Shown: positions 25,486 to 34,945 of the stretch, piece by piece
Position numbering within the stretch: position 1 is the first letter of the stretch
Layout: every line of letters starts with the position of its first letter
Origin: Mesorhizobium escarrei
GTDB taxonomy: Bacteria; Pseudomonadota; Alphaproteobacteria; Rhizobiales; Rhizobiaceae
Direction of reading: 5' to 3'
Length of the DNA stretch: 64,000 nucleotides
Assembly (NCBI RefSeq): GCF_935825525.1
Contig: NZ_CAKXZT010000140.1
Coordinates: 25,106-89,105 of the forward strand
Notes under the pieces: generated by a model
Told to the model about the DNA's origin: nothing
What the model saw: the letters and a program-made list of their open reading frames with translations, nothing else
Database searches by the model: none
Program-made: the position numbers and the translations under genes

Positions 25486-26544
25486 TCAGCTCTTCCCTCC
25501 GTCGCCCGATTTGCGCGCCCTGGCCAGTCTTCGCAGAGCCGCGATCTCCCGCATGGCTTCCGCCATCGGCTGCGCCGGGTACCCTCCCCAAATCTCGCCC
25601 GCGGGGACGTTGCTCATGAACCCGCTTCTTGCAGCAAGCTTGGCCCCTGTCCCTACGGTCAGGTGATCCGCAAGACCGACACCGCCACCCATGGTGACGT
25701 TGTCGCCCACGGTTACGGAACCGGAAATACCCGAAAGGCCGGCGATTATGCAGTTGCGGCCGATGCGGACGTTATGAGCGATCTGCACCAGATTGTCGAT
25801 CTTGGTGCCTTGACCGATAATCGTGTCGGACATGGCGCCACGATCGACCGTGGTGTTGGAGCCTATCTCGACGTCGTCCTGGATAACGACCCGGCCGATT
25901 TGCGGCACGCGCTCCGGGCCCTTGGCGCCGGCCACGAAGCCAAAGCCGTCCTGGCCGATGCGGGCGCCGCCATGAATGATGACGCGGTTGCCGATCAGCG
26001 CGTACTGGATGCTAGCGCCTGGGCCGACATAGCCGTCGCGGCCGAACTGGCAGGAAGGTCCGATAACGGCATGAGGAGCAATGACGGTTCCGCTGCCGAT
26101 AGAGGCGCGCGGGCCGATGATCGCGCCGGCCTCGACGATCGCGCCGGCCTCGACACGCGCCGATGGATCGATATGGGCATGCGGCGAGATACCGGTTTCG
26201 CCGGTCATCGGCGCCGGTGTCGCAGCCGCCGGGAAAAGCAGGCGTCCGACCATCGCGAAAGCCTGTTGCGGGCGAGGATGGACCAGAACCGCGATGCCCG
26301 CCGGCGCTTTGCCGGCAAATTCGGCGGGGCAGAGAACCGCCGCTGCTCGCAGCGATTGCATCAGCGCGAAGTTGCGTCTGCCATCGACGAAGACAAGAGC
26401 GTGCTCGCCGCCTTCGCTTGCCGGCGCCAGGGCTTCGATCGATCTATCGGAGAGGCCGGAATCGACAAGCACCGAGCCGGTCAGATTCGCGACTTCGCCA
26501 GCCGTATACCGGCGTGATGGCGCGAAGAACACCGGATCGGTCAT
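25486..26544 (-). CDS. lpxD: UDP-3-O-acylglucosamine N-acyltransferase
   Basis: Adds the N-linked 3-hydroxyacyl chain to UDP-3-O-acylglucosamine, the step after deacetylation by LpxC. N-terminal uridine-binding domain (YTAGEVANLTGSVLVDSG; ALVFVDGRRNFALM) followed by a hexapeptide beta helix (GISPHAHIDPSARVEAGAIV; RIGQDGFGFVAGAKGPERVP). The catalytic His is in LVQIAHNVRIGRNCIIAG. 352 residues, complete, with a charged C-terminal helix. First gene after bamA; the 180-base gap to bamA contains a dispersed repeat. Confidence 0.97.
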   Translation of the reverse strand: MTDPVFFAPSRRYTAGEVANLTGSVLVDSGLSDRSIEALAPASEGGEHALVFVDGRRNFALMQSLRAAAVLCPAEFAGKAPAGIAVLVHPRPQQAFAMVGRLLFPAAATPAPMTGETGISPHAHIDPSARVEAGAIVEAGAIIGPRASIGSGTVIAPHAVIGPSCQFGRDGYVGPGASIQYALIGNRVIIHGGARIGQDGFGFVAGAKGPERVPQIGRVVIQDDVEIGSNTTVDRGAMSDTIIGQGTKIDNLVQIAHNVRIGRNCIIAGLSGISGSVTVGDNVTMGGGVGLADHLTVGTGAKLAARSGFMSNVPAGEIWGGYPAQPMAEAMREIAALRRLARARKSGDGGKS

Positions 26545-26567
26545 TCCAGAAGCTATATCCAGCTAGC

Positions 26568-26667
26568 GCATGACCCCGAAAATCTGAATCGATTTTCGGA
26601 AAGGATCATACGCAAAATCAAAGTCCTGCAGCGTCCTTTGCGCATCCAGGAGGACGCGCGGCGCTGT
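26568..26667. repeat. Dispersed CCGAAAATC/GATTTTCGG palindrome
   Basis: GCATGACC precedes CCGAAAATC (26576-26584) and its perfect inverse GATTTTCGG (26591-26599). This is followed by GGATCATACGC and by a second structured part, GTCCTGCAGCGTCC...GGAGGACGCGCGGCGCTGTAG. It resembles the elements at 13914 and 41701 and fills the gap between the bamA stop and the lpxD start, so it lies within the transcript of this gene cluster. Confidence 0.75.
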
Positions 26668-26724
26668 AGCGTCGAATTACTCTCTTCCGGGCCCCTACGG
26701 CCCGGCAGCATCGTTGCCCGCCGA

Positions 26725-29094
26725 TTAGAAACGGGACGATATGCCGAAGTTGAATTCCTGCACGTCGTCGGTGTCCTCCTTGAGGACCGGGACCGCATAG
26801 TCGATGCGGATCGGGCCAAAGGGCGACGCCCACATCAGACCGACGCCGACAGAAGCGCGCCACTGCATGTCGACCGTCGACTGATCGACCAGTGAAGAAT
26901 CGATCTTGCTGCCATAGAGCGTCGCCGCATCGGCGAATACCGCGCCGCGCAGGCCGAAGCTTTCCGGAATGACCGGCATTGGGAACTGGGCTTCCGCCGA
27001 GGCATTGAAATAGGTGGTGCCACCAAGATGGTCGTCGGCGTCTTCATTGTCGACGGGACCGATGCCGCCATAGGCAAAGCCGCGGATCATGCGGTCGCTG
27101 CTCTGGAAATGGTCGAAGATGCGCAGATCGCCGGAGCCGTAACCCTGGATATGGCCAGCCCCGCCCGAAATCAAACCAACCAGATCGAGCTGCTCGGACA
27201 ATGTCTGGTAGACGCTGCCACGCGCCGTCACCTTGACGAACTTGGCGTCGCCGCCGAGGCCGGCGAATTCCGTGGTGACGTTGGCGAAGATGCCTTCATG
27301 CGGGCTCTTCATGTCGTCGATGGTATTGTAGACCAGGCCGACACTGACCGACGACTTGAGCCACGGGCTTTCCTCGATGCCGTCCAGGATAGCCGTAGAA
27401 ACCGTGCATTTGAGGGGATCGTAAGCGCCGTTGGTCTCGCAGTCTTCGTCGAGCTCGTACTTCTCCTGCGCGATATTGTACGCCAGCTGCGTCGAGATGT
27501 CGTCGGTGATCGGCAGGCCGAAGCGCACTGTCGCGCCTAGCGTCTCGCTCTGGTAGTCGTCGTATTCCCTGGTCCGGTTGAAGACATCGAAACCGGCGGC
27601 AATGCGCCGCCCAAGGAAATAGGGCTCGGTGAAGGAGAAGCTGTAGTCGCGCGAATTCTGGCCGCCGCCAGCCGAAATCTTGATGAACTGGCCGCGTCCG
27701 AGGAAGTTGCGCTCGGTGATCGATCCTTCGACGGATGGGCCTTCGGTGTCGCCGCCTGTCGAATAGCCGGCGCCGACCGAGAACTCGCCGGTCGATTTCT
27801 CGACCACGTCGACCACCAGCACCACTTGGTCCGGCTCAGAGCCAGGCACGGTCGAAACCTCGACTTTCTCAAAATAATCGAGCGCTTCCAGCCGTTTCTT
27901 CGCGCGCTGGATGAGAACCTGGTTGAAGGCATCGCCCTCACTTACGTCGAATTCGCGGCGAATGACATAGTCGCGTGTCCGGTCGTTGCCGCGAATTTCG
28001 ATGCGCTCGACATAGGCCTTGGTGCCCTGGTCGATCGTATAGACCACTGAAATGGTGTGGTTCTCGAAATTGCGGTCGCCGCGCGGCGTCACCTGGGCGA
28101 AGGGATAGCCGGAACCGGCGACCCTCTCGGTCAATGCGATGATGGTGTCTTCGACGTCCTCGGCGTTGTAGACATCGCCCTTGTGGGTTTCAACCACCGA
28201 TTGCAGCGATGCGGGGTCGACCTCGGGGATCGTGCTCTCGACGCTGACGTCGCCGAATGTGTAGCGCTCGCCCTCCTGCACGGTGATGGTCACCGTGTAT
28301 TTGTTGGTGGTTTCGTCGAGTTCGCCGACCGCGGAAATCACCTGGAAGTCGGCATAGCCGTGATTGTAATAGAAACGACGCAGCAACTCCTGGTCCGCGC
28401 GCAGCTTGTCTTCGTCATAGACGTCGTCGCGCAGCACGAACGACAGGATGGTCGAGCGCTTGGTCGAGATGACGTCGGACAGGCGGCGGCTCGAATAGGC
28501 GCTGTTGCCGACGAAATTGATCGCGGCGATCTGCGTGCGGCCGCCTTCATTGATGTTGAAGATCACGTTCACGCGGTTGTCGCCGAGATCCATGATCTGG
28601 GTGGTCACGGCGGCGTCGTCGCGGCCGATACGCCTGTAGGCGGCCTTGACCGCTTCGACATCGGCATCGAGCGCCTGCTGCGAGAACGTTCCACGCGGCT
28701 TCAACTGGACCGCGGCCGCAAGGGCGTTGTCCTTGAGCTTCTTGTTGCCCTGGAATAGCACCTGATTCACGACCTGATATTCGGAAACCTTGATGACCAG
28801 CGTCGAACCGACCTGGTTGATCTGGACGTCAGAGAACAGCCCTGTGCCAAACAGCGCCTTGACCGCATCGTCGATATCGGAGCTGGAAAAGGGCTGGCCG
28901 GGCTTGATCGTAACGTAGTTGCGGATCGTGTCGGCGTCGACACGCTGATTGCCGCTGACTTCAACTCTTGAAACAACAGCGGCCTCGGCCGCCGATGTGG
29001 CAACGAACTGCACTGCGACCGCACCCGGTACGACCAGAGCGGCGGACAGGGCCACCGCGGACGCGGCGCTCAGAAACTTGGATGCTGCCTTCAT
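26725..29094 (-). CDS. bamA: Outer membrane protein assembly factor BamA
   Basis: Central component of the BAM complex that folds beta-barrel proteins into the outer membrane. Signal peptide at residues 1-39 (ending SAAEAAV), then five POTRA repeats (VVSRVEVSGNQRVDADTIRN; YQVVNQVLFQGNKKLKDNAL; IAAINFVGNSAYSSRRLSDV; RYTFGDVSVESTIPEVDPAS; KAYVERIEIRGNDRTRDYVI). The 16-strand barrel begins near STGEFSVGAGYSTGG. The loop 6 motif appears as MIRGFAYGGIGP and the protein ends with the aromatic signature FNFGISSRF. 789 residues, complete. Downstream of rseP and upstream of lpxD. Confidence 0.98.
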   Translation of the reverse strand: MKAASKFLSAASAVALSAALVVPGAVAVQFVATSAAEAAVVSRVEVSGNQRVDADTIRNYVTIKPGQPFSSSDIDDAVKALFGTGLFSDVQINQVGSTLVIKVSEYQVVNQVLFQGNKKLKDNALAAAVQLKPRGTFSQQALDADVEAVKAAYRRIGRDDAAVTTQIMDLGDNRVNVIFNINEGGRTQIAAINFVGNSAYSSRRLSDVISTKRSTILSFVLRDDVYDEDKLRADQELLRRFYYNHGYADFQVISAVGELDETTNKYTVTITVQEGERYTFGDVSVESTIPEVDPASLQSVVETHKGDVYNAEDVEDTIIALTERVAGSGYPFAQVTPRGDRNFENHTISVVYTIDQGTKAYVERIEIRGNDRTRDYVIRREFDVSEGDAFNQVLIQRAKKRLEALDYFEKVEVSTVPGSEPDQVVLVVDVVEKSTGEFSVGAGYSTGGDTEGPSVEGSITERNFLGRGQFIKISAGGGQNSRDYSFSFTEPYFLGRRIAAGFDVFNRTREYDDYQSETLGATVRFGLPITDDISTQLAYNIAQEKYELDEDCETNGAYDPLKCTVSTAILDGIEESPWLKSSVSVGLVYNTIDDMKSPHEGIFANVTTEFAGLGGDAKFVKVTARGSVYQTLSEQLDLVGLISGGAGHIQGYGSGDLRIFDHFQSSDRMIRGFAYGGIGPVDNEDADDHLGGTTYFNASAEAQFPMPVIPESFGLRGAVFADAATLYGSKIDSSLVDQSTVDMQWRASVGVGLMWASPFGPIRIDYAVPVLKEDTDDVQEFNFGISSRF

Positions 29095-29311
29095 CGGGCT
29101 TTTGTACCTTTTCTCGAAGTCCCCACGGCGAGAAAACCGGACGTGCGGTAATTTCCCCTACCGTATTAACCGGATTTTCCCTACACGCAAGGCTCCTGGT
29201 TAATTTGTATTTACTTAACCGAATTGCGTGGCTTTCGCGTCACGCATATCCCCACGCATGGTAAACGGCGTCTCAACATTGGCTGTTCTGAAGCCAAATT
29301 TCTTCATGATT

Positions 29312-30454
29312 TCAGCATCCAAACAGATCGTTCCAGAAAACAAAGCCCATGAAGGCCAAGACGAGAAGCAGGCCGACCCTGTAGCCCAACTCCATCATCC
29401 GTTCCGACACCGGCCGCCGAATGACGGCCTCCACGCCGTAGAACAGGAGATGGCCGCCGTCGAGGGGCGGAATCGGCAAAAGGTTCAGAATACCGATCCC
29501 GACCGACAACAGGGCAACAAGTTGCACAAGCCAGTCGAAGCCGAGTTTTGCCGCCTGGCCCGACATTTTTGCGATCTTGATCGGGCCGCCCAGCTGGCAT
29601 TTGTCTTCGCGACCGACAACAAAACGCTGCAGGAACTGACCGGTGCGCTGAATGATGTATCCCGTCTCCTCGACCGCCGCCCCTACCGCTCCGACCGGGT
29701 TGTAAGTGATCAGCCTGGGCTGGCCGAATTCCTGGTTGTTGACGACGCCGATCACGGCCACCTTGACCTTGTTGCCCAGGCCGTCTTGCTGCTCCATCAA
29801 TTCCGGCGTCGCCGTAACGGTGATCTCCTTGCCGTCGCGCAGCATGACGAATGTGATGGGGTCGCCACCGCGGCCCGAGACCCGGCGCTGGACGTCGGCG
29901 AAGGTCTGGACCTTGCTGCCGTCGACGCTGACGAATCGGTCGCCAGGCAGGATGCCGGCCCTGGCCGCTGGGCTGCCCGCGGTTACTTCAGCCACCATTG
30001 GCTCCAGCACGGGGCGGCCATAGGCGGCAAACAGCACCGCAAAGACGGCGATCGTCAGCAGAAAATTGAACAGCGGGCCGGCCACCACAGTTGCCGCGCG
30101 CTTCCAGACCGGCTGCGTGTGAAAAGCGACCTTGCGTTCGGCAGCCGTCAGCGTTTCGATCTCCTCCGAGCTGGGCTGGCTCGAGGTGGCGTTCATGTCG
30201 CCGACGAATTTGACGTAGCCGCCGAGTGGTATGGCGCAGAGTTTCCAGCGCGTGCCATGGCTGTCATTGAAGCCGAAGAGTTCCGGGCCGAAGCCGATCG
30301 AAAAGACTTTCACGCCGATGCCGCACCAGCGGCCGACGAGATAATGGCCCATCTCGTGGACGAACACGACTACGGTCAGCACGAACAGGAAAGGCACCAG
30401 CGTGCCGAGGACAAAGCCTTCCGTGCTGAAAACCGCGTGAAGAATCTCGTTCAA
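29312..30454 (-). CDS. rseP: Site-2 intramembrane zinc protease RseP
   Basis: Cleaves membrane-embedded anti-sigma factors and signal-peptide remnants. Zinc site HEMGH in VVVFVHEMGHYLVGRWCGIG near the N-terminus and the third ligand in LLPIPPLDGGHLLFYGVE. One PDZ domain lies between them (VTAGSPAARAGILPGDRFVS). Four membrane segments are visible, including WKRAATVVAGPLFNFLLTIA. 380 residues, normal. Conserved order uppS-cdsA-rseP-bamA. The gap of 217 bases to bamA probably contains a bamA promoter, but none stands out. Confidence 0.96.
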   Translation of the reverse strand: MNEILHAVFSTEGFVLGTLVPFLFVLTVVVFVHEMGHYLVGRWCGIGVKVFSIGFGPELFGFNDSHGTRWKLCAIPLGGYVKFVGDMNATSSQPSSEEIETLTAAERKVAFHTQPVWKRAATVVAGPLFNFLLTIAVFAVLFAAYGRPVLEPMVAEVTAGSPAARAGILPGDRFVSVDGSKVQTFADVQRRVSGRGGDPITFVMLRDGKEITVTATPELMEQQDGLGNKVKVAVIGVVNNQEFGQPRLITYNPVGAVGAAVEETGYIIQRTGQFLQRFVVGREDKCQLGGPIKIAKMSGQAAKLGFDWLVQLVALLSVGIGILNLLPIPPLDGGHLLFYGVEAVIRRPVSERMMELGYRVGLLLVLAFMGFVFWNDLFGC

Positions 30455-30570
30455 CTCATGTCCTCAAAATTCGTCCGCAGCACGGTGGTACCGCGACTGT
30501 GGCATCAATCCAGGCGAATCCATGGCGCATCCTGCGCAGGTCAAGAAACCAGGCCCGGAATCAATGCCGA

Positions 30571-31401
30571 TCAAGCTGGAAACAGCCCCTGTGCCGGATG
30601 GTCGGCGGTCGCCGAAATCCAGCCGATGACGTACAGGGCGAACGCCGCCGCGACAAGCCCGTCGACCCGGTCCATGACGCCGCCATGGCCCGGTATCAGC
30701 GTGCCCGAATCCTTGCGGTTGTGGCGCCGCTTCACCCATGATTCGAAAAGGTCGCCAGCCTGGGACACGAGCGAAAGCACCAGCGCGACGACGCCGAGCG
30801 CTACGAGATTGCCGGCTCCGGCCGCCGCGGCCAAAAGCAGCCCGGCAACCACGCCGCCGACGGCGCCGCCGAGAGCCCCGCTCTGCGTCTTGCCTGGTGA
30901 GATAGACGGCGCCAGCTTCGGCCCGCCGACAGCGCGGCCGACAAAATAGGCTGCTATGTCGGTCGCCCAAACCACGGCGAACAGGAAGAGAATGGCAATG
31001 AGGCCGGGATGGTCGCCGTCACGCAAAAGAGCAAGCGACAGGCCGGAAATGGCGGCATAGGCAAGGCCGGACGCGTCCCACTGTCCCGCGTGGCGGATCG
31101 AAGGCTCGCGCATCGAAGCCACGACCACGGTGACAACGACCATCACCGCCACAAGCAGCAACAGCCAAGACGCCGGCAGGCCGGCGACCAAGGCGCCGAC
31201 GAAAATCAGAAGCAGCGCTTCCGGCAGAAGACCAAGACCCGTGGCGGCGACCGGGCGGCACATTCGCGTCCATTCGTAGAAGATCAGGACCGTCATGGCG
31301 GCGCAAAGCAGTCGGAAGGGCAGTCCGCCGAGCCAGGTCAGGCCGAGCGTGACGACCGCAAGCACGACGGCAGAAATAACCCGAAGCTGGAGGTTGCTCA
31401 T
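30571..31401 (-). CDS. cdsA: Phosphatidate cytidylyltransferase (CDP-diglyceride synthase)
   Basis: Makes CDP-diacylglycerol for phospholipid synthesis in the inner membrane. Seven or eight hydrophobic segments are visible (ISAVVLAVVTLGLTWLGGLP; SWLLLLVAVMVVVTVVVASM). The family signature at the C-terminus is complete: SQAGDLFESWVKRRHNRKDS and then GTLIPGHGGVMDRVDGLVAA. 276 residues. The start overlaps the uppS stop by four bases (ATGA). Confidence 0.96.
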   Translation of the reverse strand: MSNLQLRVISAVVLAVVTLGLTWLGGLPFRLLCAAMTVLIFYEWTRMCRPVAATGLGLLPEALLLIFVGALVAGLPASWLLLLVAVMVVVTVVVASMREPSIRHAGQWDASGLAYAAISGLSLALLRDGDHPGLIAILFLFAVVWATDIAAYFVGRAVGGPKLAPSISPGKTQSGALGGAVGGVVAGLLLAAAAGAGNLVALGVVALVLSLVSQAGDLFESWVKRRHNRKDSGTLIPGHGGVMDRVDGLVAAAFALYVIGWISATADHPAQGLFPA

Positions 31402-32129
31402 CCCTTGGCTGTCACGGCGACGTCTTCGGCTCCAAGCCCGCCGAAACGGCGCTCGCGACCGGCAAAGTCGCGCAATGCGTCAGCCAACTGCTCGCGGCTG
31501 AAATCGGGCCAGTAGCAAGGCAGGAATACAAGCTCGCTATAAGCCGCTTGCCACAGAAGGAAATTCGACAGCCTGAGCTCGCCGCTGGTGCGGATGACCA
31601 GTTCCGGATCCGGAATACCCTGGGTGTCGAGAGAGCCGGCAAAGGATTCGGCCGTGATCGCCTCGCTGTCGAGCTCGCCGCGCGCCACCGCCGCGGCAAG
31701 CTTGCGCGCGGTGCGCACGATCTCGTCGCGTCCGCCATAGTTGAAAGCGATGACCAGGGTCAGCGCGTCGTTGCGGACGGTCAGCGTTTCAGCCTCTTCA
31801 AGCAGGGTCCTGATGTCAGGCTGCAGCCCTGCCCTGTCGCCGATGATCCTGACCCGCACGCCATTCTGGTGAAGCTCGGCGAGATCGCGGCGGATGAAGA
31901 TTTTCAACAGGCCCATCAGGTCGCTGACTTCGGACTTCGGCCGCGACCAGTTTTCCGACGAGAAGGCGTAGACGGTCAGGAACGAGATGCCAAGGCCAGG
32001 AGCGGCGCGCACCGTGTTGCGCAGCGCCTCGACGCCGGCACGATGGCCGGCAAGCCGTGGCAGGCCGCGCGCCTTGGCCCAGCGTCCGTTTCCGTCCATG
32101 ATGATCGCGACATGCGCGGGGCTTGTCAT
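31398..32129 (-). CDS. uppS: Undecaprenyl diphosphate synthase (cis-prenyltransferase)
   Basis: Builds the C55 lipid carrier for peptidoglycan and O-antigen. Motifs: HVAIIMDGNGRWAKARGLPR with the catalytic Asp, GHRAGVEALRNTVRAA, YAFSSENWSRPKSEV, LVIAFNYGGRDEIV and DPELVIRTSGELRLSNFLLW. 243 residues. Overlaps cdsA by four bases and lies 29 bases after frr. Confidence 0.97.
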   Translation of the reverse strand: MTSPAHVAIIMDGNGRWAKARGLPRLAGHRAGVEALRNTVRAAPGLGISFLTVYAFSSENWSRPKSEVSDLMGLLKIFIRRDLAELHQNGVRVRIIGDRAGLQPDIRTLLEEAETLTVRNDALTLVIAFNYGGRDEIVRTARKLAAAVARGELDSEAITAESFAGSLDTQGIPDPELVIRTSGELRLSNFLLWQAAYSELVFLPCYWPDFSREQLADALRDFAGRERRFGGLGAEDVAVTAKG

Positions 32130-32158
32130 AGTCTCGCTTTCGGGTCGGTCACCTACCC

Positions 32159-32716
32159 TTAAACCTGCATGATTTCAGCTTCCTTATCGGAAAGCAGATG
32201 GTCGATGGTGCCGATCATCTCGTCGGTGAGCTTTTGGACCTGGTCGGACCGCTTGCGATGATCGTCCTCGCTGATATCGCCGTCCTTTTCCGCCTTTTTG
32301 AGAAACTCCATGCCGTCCCGGCGCACGTGGCGCACGGCGATGCGCGCATTCTCGGCATAACCATGCGAGATCTTGACCAGCTCCTTGCGGCGCTGTTCGT
32401 TCAGCTCGGGCAGCGGAATTCTGAGATTGGTGCCGTCGACGATCGGATTGAAGCCGAGATTGGATTCGCGGATGGCGCGATCGACCGCACCGACCATCGA
32501 CTTGTCCCAGACCGAAACCGAAATCATGCGCGGCTCCGGCACCGACACGTTTGCCACCTGGTTGATCGGCATCGTGGTGCCATAGGCCTGCACCTGGATC
32601 GCGTCGAGCAGGTTGCTCGACGCGCGGCCGGTCCGCAGCGAAGCTAGATCGTGCTTGAACGCAGCAATCGCCCCGTCCATGCGTCGTTTGAGATCATCGT
32701 ATTCGCCACTCATCAT
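32159..32716 (-). CDS. frr: Ribosome recycling factor
   Basis: Splits post-termination ribosomes together with EF-G. Three-helix bundle plus small beta domain: MDGAIAAFKHDLASLRTGRA, LLDAIQVQAYGTTMPINQVA, ISVSVWDKSMVGAVDRAIRE, NPIVDGTNLRIPLPELNEQR. 185 residues. Two consecutive ATG codons make the start uncertain by one residue (32716 or 32713); CGAGGAGAC lies upstream. Follows pyrH at 120 bases. Confidence 0.97.
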   Translation of the reverse strand: MMSGEYDDLKRRMDGAIAAFKHDLASLRTGRASSNLLDAIQVQAYGTTMPINQVANVSVPEPRMISVSVWDKSMVGAVDRAIRESNLGFNPIVDGTNLRIPLPELNEQRRKELVKISHGYAENARIAVRHVRRDGMEFLKKAEKDGDISEDDHRKRSDQVQKLTDEMIGTIDHLLSDKEAEIMQV

Positions 32717-32769
32717 CGTCTCCTCGACCCGTTAGCCGGGTTCACTTCAGGGTAACTCGCATTCAAGCC

Positions 32770-32836
32770 TCGATCCGAAAACCGGTTCCCGTTTTCGCCT
32801 ACGGGAAACCTTCGGTTTCGGGGAACGGGCTCCCGA
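32770..32836. repeat. Palindromic intergenic element between pyrH and frr
   Basis: CGATCCGAAAACCGGTTCCC and the downstream GGGGAACGGGCTCCCGATCA are imperfect inverses; inside, CGTTTTCGCCTACGGGAAACC adds further structure. The element ends directly at the pyrH stop and would form a long hairpin in the pyrH-frr transcript. It is related in style (CCGAAAAcCGG core) to the other dispersed elements in the window. Confidence 0.6.
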
Positions 32837-33559
32837 TCAGTCGTCCGTGACGACCGTGCAACGGCCGCCGCCCCTCAGAATATCACCGAAACCACCCTTC
32901 TCGTGGATCGAATAGACGATTATCGGGATGTTGTTTTCGCGCGCAAGTGCAATCGCGGCCGTATCCATGATCGAAAGACCGCGTTTTATGACTTCGCCAT
33001 GGCTGATGCGCTCGAAGCGGGTCGCATTCGGGTCCTTCTTCGGATCGGCGGAATAGACGCCGTCGACCTGGGTGCCCTTGAACAGCGCGTCGGCGCCTAT
33101 TTCCGCCGCGCGCAGCGCCGCGGCCGAATCGGTGGTGAAGAACGGATTGCCAGTGCCGCCGGCAAAGATGACGACCTTGCCCTGGTTCATGTAGGCGGTC
33201 GCCTGGCGCTGCGAAAAGCTCTCGCAAAGCTCAGGCATGGCGATTGCAGACAGCACCACTGCGTCGACGCCGATCTTGTTCAGCGAGGTGCGCAGCGCCA
33301 GCGAATTGATGACCGTAGCGAGCATGCCCATATGGTCGCCGGTGACGCGATCTCCGCCCTTGGAGGCAACGGCCACGCCGCGAAAGATGTTGCCGCCGCC
33401 GATGACGACCCCGACCTCGATGCCAAGGGTACGTGCCTCGGCGATGTCGGCGGCGATGCGATCGACCACCGACACATCGATGCCGAAATGCTGCTCACCC
33501 ATCAGCGCTTCGCCCGACGCTTTCAGCAAGACACGTCGGTAGAGGGGCTTCACCGTCAT
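32837..33559 (-). CDS. pyrH: Uridylate kinase (UMP kinase)
   Basis: Phosphorylates UMP to UDP; hexameric amino acid kinase fold, allosterically controlled by GTP and UTP in the family. Motifs: RVLLKASGEALMG, GVVIGGGNIFRG, GDHMGMLATVINSLAL, VVIFAGGTGNPFFTTDSAAA and DALFKGTQVDGVYSADPKKD. 240 residues from the ATG at 33559, which lies where homologues start (MTVKPLYRRVLLKASG). Longer in-frame readings to 33664 have no family similarity. Confidence 0.97.
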   Translation of the reverse strand: MTVKPLYRRVLLKASGEALMGEQHFGIDVSVVDRIAADIAEARTLGIEVGVVIGGGNIFRGVAVASKGGDRVTGDHMGMLATVINSLALRTSLNKIGVDAVVLSAIAMPELCESFSQRQATAYMNQGKVVIFAGGTGNPFFTTDSAAALRAAEIGADALFKGTQVDGVYSADPKKDPNATRFERISHGEVIKRGLSIMDTAAIALARENNIPIIVYSIHEKGGFGDILRGGGRCTVVTDD

Positions 33560-33904
33560 CTGGTCCTCATCAATATGCGTGTGACGCGCCCGGGGCGGCT
33601 TCCCCGCGCAGGCGCTGCCCCGAAACATTGGCGTTCCGATACACGAAGGGCGCCGCGATGTCACGCGGCGCCGGAACCGGTAAACGCTCTTCCAGCCATT
33701 GGCTTACACCGGCAAATGCAACTTTCACGGGTACATCCTTGGATGAGCCATGAGCAGATCCAGGCATGAGCAGATCCGGGCGTGAGCAGATGGCCAGCCG
33801 GCCTGTCGCCGAAGCCTGGCCTTCATCGATACCGCGCAAGAAATCGGCCGGGCATCCACGCGGACAACCGGCCGTAAAGTCTTTTCAGAAAGATAGAGTG
33901 CGTT
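33560..33904. other. Intergenic region tsf-pyrH, no convincing gene
   Basis: 345 bases between tsf and pyrH. An 89-codon minus-strand reading (33839-33570) has no recognisable family and no clear ribosome-binding site, so I do not call it. The region contains a 16-bp tandem repeat, TGAGCAGATCCAGGCA at 33751-33766 and TGAGCAGATCCGGGCG at 33767-33782, with a partial third copy to 33791. It presumably holds a pyrH promoter and the 3' end of the tsf transcript. Confidence 0.5.
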
Positions 33905-34828
33905 TTACTTCTTGACCGCCGCCGCGACTTCCGCCGCAAAATCGGTCTCGTCCTTTTCGATGCCCTCGCCGAGCGCGAAGCGCAGGTAGGCAGTGATCTT
34001 GGCCGGTGCGCCGATTTCCTTCTCGGCATCCTGCAGCGCCTTCTCGACGGTGATGTCAGGATTGAGCACGAAAGCCTGCTTGAGCAGCACGACTTCTTCG
34101 TAGAACTTGCGCAGGCGGCCCTCGACCATCTTTTCGATGATCGCTTCCGGCTTGCCGGACTGACGTGCCTGATCGGCGAAGATCGCCTTCTCGCGCTCGA
34201 CCGCGGCCGGATCGAGTTCTTCCGTGGTCAGCGCCATCGGGTTGGTGGCGGCGACATGCATGGCGACCTGACGCGCAAAGGCGTTGGCGGGCTGCGCGTT
34301 GCCAGACGTCTCGATGGCGACCAGCACGCCGAGCTTGCCAAGGCCGTCGGCAACCGCATTGTGGACGTAGGTTGCGACGGCGCCCTGCTCGACGGTGAGC
34401 TTGGCCGACCGGCGGAAGCCAAGATTCTCACCAATGGTGCCGACAGCGTCCTTGATGGTGTCGGCAACCGACTTGTCGGAACCCGGATACGGTGCGGTTG
34501 CGACGGCCTCGGTCTTGCCGCCATAGGCGAGCGCCACCTTGGCGACGTTGGCGACGATCTCCTGGAAGGCAGCGTTGCGGGCAACGAAGTCGGTCTCGGA
34601 ATTGACCTCGACGACCGCCGCCTCACGCACGCCGGAATCGACGCCGATGAGGCCTTCGGCCGCGGTACGGCCGGCCTTCTTGTCGGCCTTGGAGATGCCC
34701 TTCTTGCGCAGCCAGTCGACGGCCTCTTCCATGTTGCCGTTGGTCTCGTTCAACGCCATCTTGCAGTCCATCATGCCCGCGCCGGTCAAGTCGCGGAGTT
34801 CTTTGACCTGTGCAGCCGAAATGCTCAT
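33905..34828 (-). CDS. tsf: Elongation factor Ts
   Basis: Nucleotide exchange factor for EF-Tu. N-terminal UBA-like domain and signature: VKELRDLTGAGMMDCKMALN, EEAVDWLRKKGISKADKKAG; core signature VVEVNSETDFVARNAAFQEI. 307 residues with the usual C-terminal coiled-coil and dimerisation parts. The ATG at 34828 (MSISAAQVKELR) is preceded by AGAGGCGAC. Follows rpsB at 117 bases, the conserved rpsB-tsf order. Confidence 0.98.
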   Translation of the reverse strand: MSISAAQVKELRDLTGAGMMDCKMALNETNGNMEEAVDWLRKKGISKADKKAGRTAAEGLIGVDSGVREAAVVEVNSETDFVARNAAFQEIVANVAKVALAYGGKTEAVATAPYPGSDKSVADTIKDAVGTIGENLGFRRSAKLTVEQGAVATYVHNAVADGLGKLGVLVAIETSGNAQPANAFARQVAMHVAATNPMALTTEELDPAAVEREKAIFADQARQSGKPEAIIEKMVEGRLRKFYEEVVLLKQAFVLNPDITVEKALQDAEKEIGAPAKITAYLRFALGEGIEKDETDFAAEVAAAVKK

Positions 34829-34920
34829 TGTCGCCTCTTTGTTTAAAATGCACCGACGCACCACCGGTCCTCGATGATGCGCCTGGCGCCAGCGCTTAGC
34901 GCGCCAAAATATGAGAAAGA

Positions 34921-34941
34921 TGAAGGCCGAAACCGGCCTTC
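34921..34941 (-). terminator. Hairpin between rpsB and tsf (possible attenuator)
   Basis: On the minus strand GAAGGCCG and CGGCCTTC form an 8-bp stem around GTTT, starting four bases after the rpsB stop, followed by ATCTTTCTCATATTTTG. The U-rich tract is weak, so it may act as a partial terminator that sets the rpsB to tsf ratio. Inference from sequence only. Confidence 0.55.
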
Positions 34942-34945
34942 GCTG

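Noticed and set aside
33570..33839. 89-codon reading between tsf and pyrH
   Set aside because: Not similar to anything I know and contains a tandem repeat; no translation signal.
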